This document shows, piece after piece, positions 7,864 to 14,279 of a stretch of DNA of 64,000 nucleotides. The stretch is from Actinomycetota bacterium (GTDB taxonomy: Bacteria; Actinomycetota; Acidimicrobiia; Acidimicrobiales; JAMCPL01). The position numbers were made by a program, and so were the translations under genes. Every line of letters starts with the position of its first letter. Position 1 is the first letter of the stretch. The stretch spans positions 1-64,000 of the forward strand of contig JAMCPL010000014.1 of the NCBI GenBank assembly GCA_023379675.1, in the 5' to 3' direction. The notes under the pieces are model-generated. The model saw only the letters and a program-made list of their open reading frames with translations, was not told where the DNA came from and ran no database searches.

Positions 7864-8067
7864 GTGAGCATTTTGAAACCAGACGAGCGGGGTTTCGAGG
7901 ATGCCATCGAGGCAGCCCTACTGGCCAGCGGCTATCTTCGGTCGGAGTCTTCGCACTTCAATCTGACATTGGGGCTCGACATGGCCGAGCTGTTCGCGTT
8001 CATCGGCGCGACGCAAATCACCGAGTGGGAGAAGCTGCTCGGGCGTTACAGGGATACTGTAGAATGA
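7864..8067 (+). pseudogene. hsdR: HsdR N-terminal remnant
   Basis: GTG at 7864 opens a 67-residue frame (ERGFEDAIEAALLASGYL, then LGLDMAELFAFIGATQITEW) that matches the first part of type I restriction subunits HsdR. The family is about 1000 residues long and here stops after 67, before any nuclease or helicase motif, so the endonuclease is lost. The stop overlaps the ATG of the next reading frame (ATGA at 8064-8067). Confidence 0.7.
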
Positions 8068-8815
8068 TTTATATGAATACGTTGGCAATTATTCGTGAGA
8101 TAGAACAAGACGAGTCGTTACTGCAACTCTTAGAGCAGTGATTCTCGGTGACGAGATTCTTAGTCTGCCAGGCGAAATGCGCCTATTAACGGCTGAAGTG
8201 AAGAAGTTGGCGGAGGCCCAGCTACGTACTGAGAACGCACAGCGACACACCGACGAAACCGTCAAGGAATTGGTGGCAGCCCAATTACGCACCGAGAACG
8301 CACAGCGACACACTGACGAAACCGTCAAGTCCCTCGAAGAGATGGTCAAGGAATTGGTAGCAGCCCAGCGACACACTGACGAAACCGTTAGGGCGCTGGC
8401 CGAAAGCGTACACAAATTGGAGGAGAATGTGAGCGAGGTGGCCGAGGAATCATGTGCGTCGGTACTTAGAGCAATGGCTTACCAGAAGGGATGGACTGTA
8501 CTTGATACTCCTGCCCCTATTACCGTAGCTCAAGGAGAGGTGGACGTAAGAGGCCGATTCGACACTCCTGAGGGCGAAATTATGATCTTGGCCGAGGCGA
8601 AGTCGCGCCTTCGCGAAAAACACATTGAGAAGTGGGCAAGCCGTGTCGGGGATCCAGCTTGGCGAGAAAAGTTCTTGTATCCAGGCTTTAAGGGAACGGT
8701 ACTTCCTTATATGTACGGCACTCTTGTCTATAGCGAGGCCTTTGTTAAAGCGGAACAACACGGTATAGGCGTGATAAAATACGACGGAGAGCACCTGGCT
8801 CCCCATCCGCTCTGA
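8064..8815 (+). pseudogene. Coiled-coil PD-(D/E)XK nuclease-like protein, frameshifted near the start
   Basis: A short frame from ATG 8064 (MIYMNTLAIIREIEQDES) ends at 8141, while the main frame continues from GTG 8138 for 225 residues. Removing one CT from CTCT at 8127-8130 joins them into a continuous protein of about 249 residues. The middle is a heptad coiled coil built from near-identical repeats (AQRHTDETVKELVAAQLRTE). The C-terminal domain has GEVDVRGRF and ILAEAKSRLREKHIEKW, a VD...ExK arrangement typical of PD-(D/E)XK folds. Proteins of this shape are common in cyanobacteria and actinobacteria; their function is unknown. Translation from GTG 8138 is possible. Confidence 0.55.
8211..8394 (+). 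repeat. Tandem coding repeats in the coiled-coil gene
   Basis: The unit CACAGCGACACACYGACGAA (encoding QRHTDE) with surrounding bases recurs about 72 bp apart, and a shortened third copy follows. Slippage-prone repeats like these vary in number between strains. They encode the coiled coil of the neighbouring nuclease-like protein. Confidence 0.65.
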
Positions 8816-8826
8816 TCAACGGGTAC

Positions 8827-8935
8827 CTTACGGTTACAGCCGGTCTACAACATTGGTTGCAAGAGTAGCCCAGGCACAAGTGGAAGCATACGATACAGCT
8901 TACGGTTACAGCCAGCCTACAACATTGGTTGCAAG
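8827..8935. CRISPR. Possible two-repeat CRISPR remnant (37-nt repeats, 35-nt spacer)
   Basis: Two 37-nt copies lie at 8827-8863 and 8899-8935, starting CTTACGGTTACAGCC and ending CTACAACATTGGTTGCAAG. They differ at two positions and are separated by a 35-nt unique sequence. Lengths fit a repeat-spacer-repeat unit, and the reverse strand begins CTTGCAACCAATGTTG. No cas gene is in the window, and two copies are too few to prove an array. It could instead be a simple duplication. Confidence 0.3.
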
Positions 8936-9537
8936 GTTGTAGTGACCAAATCAAGACCTTGCAGGCCAACTACCAGGGGTGTTGCGGTCATCAGCCGAAA
9001 GTTTGGTAAGGATCTGCAACGCCACGAGCGGAGCGTCTGTCATCAGCGTTGCTACCTCGTGAACCTCCCCGCCCTTGACGACGGGGCCTCTGGCCCTGCC
9101 CGCTCGGTTGGAGTTACATAACATCGCCGTCCTCACGCCACCGCGACCAACTGGTCTGCTCCCTTGGGACTGGTGACGATGGCCATATTGGGAGGATTCG
9201 GTGCGTTGGTGGCCCGCAGTGGCGGTAATGCTGTTGCCGACTATGAGACGGTGCTTATCTATGGAGAACCCCAGATCCAAATAGATGGATCAATCGAAGA
9301 TCGAAACCCAACACGGACAACTGAGCTAAATACGCTCCAACAAGGTCGAGCACTTGAAGTGGCGAACCGTAGCGCCGGCGCGTTGTAAGCAGTGGGCTGG
9401 AACTGAAGAGCTAGACCCCAGAGCTACTTCAAGTGGTACAACACGACGCGTCCTCACGGTTCACTTGACAGCATGGCACTTGATGAGATATGCTATTTTA
9501 TATATGAAACAGATGGGCTACAGGTAGCCTGACATGT
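8936..9537. other. Non-coding or degraded stretch with an IS200/IS605-like end hairpin
   Basis: No convincing gene is visible. On the minus strand at about 9064-9086 a hairpin of the form CCCCGTCGTCAAGGGCGGGG followed by AGGTTCAC resembles the right-end hairpin of IS200/IS605-type elements, so this may be the tail of a lost tnpB-type element. The open frames here (for example 9164-9388 on the plus strand) have no recognisable domain. Upstream of 9538 the sequence turns AT-rich (TATTTTATATATGAAA), a likely promoter area. Confidence 0.3.
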
Positions 9538-9936
9538 ATGGTGAAAGACGTACGAGCTCAGCAAAGTCCTCAGATTGCCCAACAAATTGGGATCCACTTC
9601 ATGGTGGCTGATCCTGATACGTCCAAAAGAGTGCAGGCCGTGCTCCTGGTTGGTACTTTATGCTCAGTGACCTTGTTGATGGATGCTGTCCTCCTGGCTA
9701 TTGTTGTCTACCGCGGATCGGTCAATTGGTTATCGTTGTGGACGATAGTAGTGACGGGATTTGGTGCGCTTCTGACGCTCCTTCTTCCGCGAAGACTCGA
9801 CGTAATCATGCTAGGTTCACTCTTGATTATTGTTGGTGCGTTTCCGGCATTCATCGGAGGATTGGGACTGCTCTTTGTTCCGCTGGCAGGAGGTCTCCTC
9901 GTAGCGGGCATGAGATCAAGGTGGATGGCTAATTGA
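9538..9936 (+). CDS. Small integral membrane protein, unknown function
   Basis: 132 residues. After a soluble head of about 30 residues there are three to four hydrophobic segments: VLLVGTLCSVTLLMDAVLLA, LSLWTIVVTGFGALLTLLL, VIMLGSLLIIVGAFPAF and LLFVPLAGGLLVA. A later in-frame ATG at 9601 would remove the first 21 residues. No conserved motif was recognised. It stands alone in a degraded region with no operon partner. Confidence 0.5.
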   Translation: MVKDVRAQQSPQIAQQIGIHFMVADPDTSKRVQAVLLVGTLCSVTLLMDAVLLAIVVYRGSVNWLSLWTIVVTGFGALLTLLLPRRLDVIMLGSLLIIVGAFPAFIGGLGLLFVPLAGGLLVAGMRSRWMAN

Positions 9937-10066
9937 TCGTAAGCAGATTCGCGCTAGCGACCGTAGTCCTTACCGTCATGGTGCCAGCAGCATCAGCGTG
10001 CACCTAAAGCTCCGCCGGCCCCTCCAGATACATTGCGACATTGCCTGATGGGGCAATCTTCATTGA

Positions 10067-10228
10067 GTTCGCCTCGTCGAACGGGGGAGCGAGCATGTGT
10101 TCATCTGCATGCTGGCCGCCTACGTGGTCGGGCCCTTACGCGAAGCACTCGCACCTCTCACCAATACCTCCAAAACCCCACCGTTGCGCCACAACCCGCC
10201 GGCACTTGGCCAAGATCGTTTTCCCTGA
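10067..10228 (+). pseudogene. Remnant of an IS1634/IS4-superfamily transposase C-terminus
   Basis: An uninterrupted frame ending at TGA 10226-10228 reads EHVFICMLAAYVVGPLREAL followed by APLTN. This resembles the HVFLCMLAYYxxWHLRxALAPL block near the C-terminus of IS1634-type transposases. No start and no catalytic part remain. Its last codons lie in a 41-bp tandem duplication. It marks an old insertion next to another gene fragment. Confidence 0.55.
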
Positions 10229-10272
10229 GCGACAACCCGCCGGCACTTGGCCAAGATCGTTTCCCCTGAGCG
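10191..10272. repeat. 41-bp tandem duplication
   Basis: Two adjacent copies, 10191-10231 and 10232-10272, begin ACAACCCGCCGGCACTTGGC and differ at one base. They cover the end of the transposase remnant. This looks like a local slippage duplication after the element decayed. Confidence 0.75.
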
Positions 10273-10310
10273 ACGGGATCGGCTACCGCGTGAAAGTAAG
10301 TTCGGTTTAA

Positions 10311-10440
10311 TGTATCAACGACTTCCGTTGGAACCGGCACGGTAGGAAAATTGTAGTCAGTATTGTTACGCAGCCACGGTTCTACATTCGCCCAACGCCA
10401 TACCCGTATGGCGTCACCGACGATTCCATCTGGAGCTGGC
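10311..10440 (-). pseudogene. Fragment of a second copy of the HTH antitoxin gene
   Basis: Bases 10311-10440 align without gaps to 963-1092, inside the HTH antitoxin gene, with a modest number of substitutions. On the minus strand the fragment still encodes the W-rich core (GDAIRVWRWANVEPWLRNN) and PVPTEVVDTLN. Both ends break off abruptly, one into the 41-bp repeat, the other into unrelated sequence. So the locus once held a second, related toxin-antitoxin module. Confidence 0.75.
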
Positions 10441-10441
10441 G

Positions 10442-10617
10442 AGGCTTAGCGGCTGGAGAGCGAAAAGAGAAGGGGTACCTAGGAGTACCTACGAATGCCC
10501 AGGTACTCTGGATGGGCAGGTAACTTCGTGCCGGGCGGTACTATATCTGTATGCAACCTGTACGTGAAAGTACTGTCCATGGCAGTACCGTATGCACTCC
10601 AGTCTGAACTCCGATGA
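10442..10617. other. Non-coding spacer with GTACC/GTACT-rich inverted repeats
   Basis: No gene is seen. Short inverted repeats are present, for example GTACTG (10570-10575) with CAGTAC (10583-10588), just past the end of the minus-strand kinase gene. They could serve as a weak transcript end. No T-run follows. Confidence 0.3.
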
Positions 10618-11733
10618 CTACCCACTCTTTATGCCTTGTAATGCACTCGCAAGCTCGGCAACGCTCGGAGACGATGCCCCACCCCGTACGGACACCGACA
10701 TTGAAGCAGCGACATTGGCAACCCGGGCGGCATCGACCGCATGCTCACCGCTGTAATATGCGGACAGGAACGCTGCGGTATGCACGTCGCCAGCACCCGT
10801 AGTGTCCACAACCTCGCTGGCAAATCTGCCAGGCACGTATACGCCGGCGTCCCCCCCCTCGCATATCACGCAACCAAGACTTCCGGCCCGTACGATGACT
10901 ATCGCATCACGGTTCAAATACTCGCCGTGAAGGGCCTCTGCGATAGCTGCAAGCGAGCTGATCCGGCTGGGACTGATCTGGCCGGCGGGAACATCCAGTG
11001 CACCAGCCTCCCCACTCGGCTCCGCATGCCCAGGCAACGATGACTGGGAATGAGCCGGCGATGATCTTTGCAGCAATATCTTTGCCTCTCGCTCATTAAG
11101 CGTGAGCAGCTTGCATGCACGAATCGCATTGAAAAAGGTACTCCCAGGTAGTTCGTCCACGAGCGGGCCTGGATCCATGGCAACGGGCCATGTCTCTCCA
11201 GCGCCGGCAATCCAACTCGCGATCGTAGGGCCTGAAACATGATATAAGAACTCGTATCCCGAGATATATACTGTGTCATCTGGCCTGAGCAACTCCTGTA
11301 CGGCCAGTAGGTGGGCGGGCTCGATCATGGATTCGCATCCTGGTACCGTGACAAATGTTCGCTCCCCGCTTGGCTCTACAGCCCCTACGACAAACCCGTT
11401 ATCGCTGTCGGCCTTCCTAGGCAACAGACGCTCTATGCCGTGTCCGTCCAGCGCTCCTTCTATGACTGCCCCGTTGGGACCGCTTCCCACGAGCCCCCCG
11501 TAAGCAGCCTCCATCCCCAGCTTCCTGGCTGAGCTGAGTATATTGAAGCCGCCTCCGGGAGAAACCTGCGACATACTCGCCACCACGTCTGACCCCCGCT
11601 CAGGAAGGCGATCCACGTACAGCAACATGTCCATTACGATACTGCCGATCAGTACCAACCGGCCCTGTGGCTTGACAGCTAGTTGGGAGCCAATAGAACG
11701 TCGCGTCCCTGCTGGAATAGTCATACGGCTCAC
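10618..11733 (-). CDS. PfkB-family carbohydrate/nucleoside kinase
   Basis: 371 residues. The N-terminal signature lies in GSIVMDMLLYVDRLPERGSD and SPGGGFNILSSARKLGM. The C-terminal active site is VDTTGAGDVHTAAFL, where Asp of GAGD is the catalytic base. PfkB kinases phosphorylate the hydroxymethyl group of sugars or nucleosides (ribokinase, adenosine kinase type); the substrate cannot be read directly. An insert of about 33 Ser/Pro/Gly-rich residues lies near 221-254. The start (GTG 11733 or ATG 11724) is 4 bp after the NCS1 permease stop, so both genes form one operon under the upstream cobalamin riboswitch. That context suggests a cobalamin-precursor nucleoside such as alpha-ribazole (hypothesis). 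Confidence 0.85.
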   Translation of the reverse strand: MSRMTIPAGTRRSIGSQLAVKPQGRLVLIGSIVMDMLLYVDRLPERGSDVVASMSQVSPGGGFNILSSARKLGMEAAYGGLVGSGPNGAVIEGALDGHGIERLLPRKADSDNGFVVGAVEPSGERTFVTVPGCESMIEPAHLLAVQELLRPDDTVYISGYEFLYHVSGPTIASWIAGAGETWPVAMDPGPLVDELPGSTFFNAIRACKLLTLNEREAKILLQRSSPAHSQSSLPGHAEPSGEAGALDVPAGQISPSRISSLAAIAEALHGEYLNRDAIVIVRAGSLGCVICEGGDAGVYVPGRFASEVVDTTGAGDVHTAAFLSAYYSGEHAVDAARVANVAASMSVSVRGGASSPSVAELASALQGIKSG

Positions 11734-11737
11734 AGGG

Positions 11738-13465
11738 TCACGAGATCACGCCAGCCACTTGTGGATCTCCCACAGCTCGCACAACTCGTGCAACAATAAG
11801 AAAGACCAGCGCGGCCACAAGAAAGGCTATGAGGATCTCGAGACTGGACTGAGCAAAGATACCCTTGGCCAACGGCCCATTGAAGAAAGGCGAAGTGGTG
11901 AACAGCAATCCTATTGAGGTACCAGCCAGCCAGCCCAGAACGGCGGCCCATCCCACCCCTTTACGTACGAGCACGCTCGTAGCGTGTCCATCATAGAGCA
12001 CGCTCACAGCGGGTACGGCGGGTGCGGAAGCCTGCACTGGTGGCAGCAGGCCCCAGCCGGTTGACGCACTCGACACATCAGGCATGGCAGCGGCTACCGC
12101 CCTGTAGCGGAGTTGCCCCGCCAGGAATACACCTGCCCAAGATGCGAGTCCGGCGCCGAGCAGCAAGATAAAGGACTCGAACGGCTGGAAGAAGCTGCTC
12201 GATATGAACACCACATAGACGGTCCCGCCAACCATGAATACGGCATCGATCAGCACGCTCTTGTAACGTTTCAAGGGTATGAACAGATTCAGTAGGTTGA
12301 GTCCCGAAGAGTAAAGACTGAGATCAGCTTCCACGATAAGCCCACCTGCAGCGGTGACCAGGTACGGGACCGCCATCCAGGAAGGTAAGACATGCTGAAT
12401 GGCTGCAATGGGATTTGCGGCGGTGGCAATGTGAGGATCTTTCGCGCCCAGCAGCACCCCGGTGATCATCAGGGTCACAAGAGGGATGGAGCCGCCGGCC
12501 GCTGGCGCCCAAAATACACTCCGCCTGGATGTGGCAGTAGATGTATACCTACTGTAGTCTCCCGCCGCATTGGCCCAGCTAAGGCCCGTACCCGCAACCA
12601 CTATCGAGAACGCAGGCAGTACGCCATCCAACCAGGAACCGGGGTGCTGTGCAGCCAGTGCATGAAACGATGTCTTCGTGAGAATCTCTGCAAGCACGGC
12701 CAGCGTCATCAGACCCAGCAGGTAGCTTCCCCACTTCTGGACCACCACCAAGGTAGCCTGGCCAAGGATGCTGAACGCCACTGAAAGACCCGCCACCACG
12801 AGCAGTGACGCAGCACCAAGTAAATCCGTTCCCAGATGAAAGTACATGCCAAACAATGCCATCATCGCCAGCGTCCCAGTGATGACCGCTATCGTCTCCC
12901 ATCCCACAAGAGACACCCAGCTAACCACATTGGGAAAAATATTACCGTAAATGCCGAAAATGGCTCGCGACAGCGTCATCATGGGAGCCCTACCATGCCA
13001 ACCTGCAACAGAAAACGCACCCACTAGGGCAAACGACAGCAGCGTTCCACCGGCAATCACCAGAATCGACTGCCACAGGTTCAGACCGAATGCCAGGACC
13101 ATGGCACCCAGGACAACCCCCAATATGCCTATATTGGCTGCAAACCACACCCAGAACAGATCCCACGCCGTACCGGAACGAGCGCTGTCCGGTACGGTCC
13201 TGATACCATTCTGCTCGATGCGCCAGGGACGGTTGGTAACATCCAGGCTCGCAGCAGGCAAGCCGGCAACCAGTGGACTCCCAGTGGACGCATTGACTGG
13301 ATCGCCAACTGCGTTATCCAGGCATCTGCCATCTAGTGGACTGCCACCTGGCCACGCTCCATCCATCTGACCGACCTTCGAAACATCACCTGCGGAGCGA
13401 ACCGCTGGACTGCCAACCTCAGCGGAATCACCACCCTGAATAATGCTTGTGCCATCAAGTTCCAC
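11738..13465 (-). CDS. NCS1-family (purine/cytosine permease-like) transporter under a cobalamin riboswitch
   Basis: About 575 residues from GTG 13465, with some 12 membrane segments. The start of the transporter domain is clear: RPWRIEQNGIRTVPDSARSG then WVWFAANIGILGVVLGA, as in the Transp_cyt_pur family, which imports nucleobases, allantoin, thiamine precursors or hydantoins with a cation. GGAGG at 13473-13477 sits 7 nt before GTG 13465. The longer frame from 13552 would translate the riboswitch B12 box, so it is rejected; ATG 13366 is another possible start. The Asp/Gly-rich N-terminal region of about 80 residues is unlike the family. A PfkB kinase follows 4 bp later. Confidence 0.85.
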   Translation of the reverse strand: MELDGTSIIQGGDSAEVGSPAVRSAGDVSKVGQMDGAWPGGSPLDGRCLDNAVGDPVNASTGSPLVAGLPAASLDVTNRPWRIEQNGIRTVPDSARSGTAWDLFWVWFAANIGILGVVLGAMVLAFGLNLWQSILVIAGGTLLSFALVGAFSVAGWHGRAPMMTLSRAIFGIYGNIFPNVVSWVSLVGWETIAVITGTLAMMALFGMYFHLGTDLLGAASLLVVAGLSVAFSILGQATLVVVQKWGSYLLGLMTLAVLAEILTKTSFHALAAQHPGSWLDGVLPAFSIVVAGTGLSWANAAGDYSRYTSTATSRRSVFWAPAAGGSIPLVTLMITGVLLGAKDPHIATAANPIAAIQHVLPSWMAVPYLVTAAGGLIVEADLSLYSSGLNLLNLFIPLKRYKSVLIDAVFMVGGTVYVVFISSSFFQPFESFILLLGAGLASWAGVFLAGQLRYRAVAAAMPDVSSASTGWGLLPPVQASAPAVPAVSVLYDGHATSVLVRKGVGWAAVLGWLAGTSIGLLFTTSPFFNGPLAKGIFAQSSLEILIAFLVAALVFLIVARVVRAVGDPQVAGVIS

Positions 13466-13484
13466 GAAAAGACCTCCGCTTTCC
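13466..13484 (-). promoter_or_regulatory. Shine-Dalgarno region with sequestering helix
   Basis: On the minus strand CCGCCGGAAAGCGGAGG places CCGC against GCGG, burying the GGAGG ribosome-binding site in a short hairpin. It lies between the B12 box and the GTG start. It is the natural output point for translational control by the riboswitch. The pairing is a reading by eye. Confidence 0.45.
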
Positions 13485-13517
13485 GGCGGTCGTTGCCACG
13501 ACCACTGACCAAGATGA

Positions 13518-13735
13518 GGCCGGTCTCCTGACTCCGGATCACCATCGCTCACCTGCCTTCCCAGGATTATCCCAGTGGCACAACGGTGAGGACTCCCCGA
13601 TCACAGTGGCGGGTCCGTGCCGGATTTACACCGGCTTCCCGATTCTCCCCAGGACTTCGAAACCTTGGCTGGCGATTCAGGCAATACTTGCCATCACTTA
13701 CCGCAGGTCGAGAGCCCATGAGGCACCTCATCACA
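13518..13735 (-). ncRNA. Cobalamin (B12) riboswitch
   Basis: On the minus strand the conserved elements appear in order: GGTGCC near 13725; GGGAAGCCGGTGTAAATCCGG with GCACGGACCCGCCACTGTGA at about 13603-13643; TGCCACTGG near 13575; CCTGGGAAGGC near 13555-13565; and the B12 box AGTCAGGAGACCGGCC at 13518-13533. These match the adenosylcobalamin riboswitch consensus. In known cases ligand binding blocks expression of B12 synthesis or transport genes. Here it precedes an NCS1 permease and PfkB kinase on the same strand. The 5' limit is approximate. Confidence 0.92.
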
Positions 13736-14279
13736 CATACAATATTTTCAGCATTCACTTGGATACTGAGTACAATGAACCAAGACCGCCAGTCTCAGCA
13801 CACCAGTGACTCAGTATTGTATCAAGCAATGCCTCACGGTGCAACCTCCAAGCTCCTGCATAATCTCGTTCATCTCATTTGACTGGATAATCATTCCCGT
13901 ATGCACCTTTCGTTGTATACTTCCGTTGCATCACCGCATCCTTGCGAGCATGCCCTTCCATCGAGAAAGCCCGCCGCCGCGCAAATGCCCATGGATAAGG
14001 CATCCCGGACAGGCTCGGCCGCCATGCCGCAGTCCGTGCATTATGATTACGCCTGCAGGACCCGGCAGATGGTATGATATGCCTATACAAGTGGGACGGT
14101 ACAAGTGGGACGGTACAAGTGGGACGAGACGGAAATGCATAACCATCCGGTGGATCAGCAACTGGCTGTGGGATTCCCTGGATGATTGCGGGCAGGATAC
14201 ATGTATAGAGTCCATGGCGCCATCAAGCATGGCAGAGACCATGAAAATTGTGCGACGGTGGTAAACCGGCAATGAGCTG
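13736..14279. other. Long intergenic region between riboswitch and ccdA-tlpA gene
   Basis: It must hold the promoters of both divergent units. No gene with a recognisable domain is present. The plus-strand frame 13806-14264 and the minus-strand frame 13931-14272 lack family features and sensible ribosome-binding sites. A small tandem repeat lies at 14087-14128. Confidence 0.35.
14087..14128. repeat. 14-bp tandem repeat, three copies
   Basis: ACAAGTGGGACGGT occurs at 14087-14100 and 14101-14114, and with two changes at 14115-14128. It lies about 150 bp upstream of the ccdA-tlpA start. It may be a binding-site array or a neutral repeat. Confidence 0.7.

Noticed and set aside
8951-9280. 109-residue minus-strand frame as a gene
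   Set aside because: Overlaps a hairpin resembling an IS200/IS605 end; no protein family seen.
9164-9388. 74-residue plus-strand frame
   Set aside because: No recognisable domain and unclear start; lies in a region with IS-like debris.
13466-13552. Longer N-terminus of the NCS1 permease from 13552
   Set aside because: It would translate the riboswitch B12 box, lacks a clear ribosome-binding site, and has no family similarity.
13806-14272. Overlapping frames on both strands between riboswitch and ccdA-tlpA gene
   Set aside because: No domain, no ribosome-binding site, atypical codon use; treated as non-coding.
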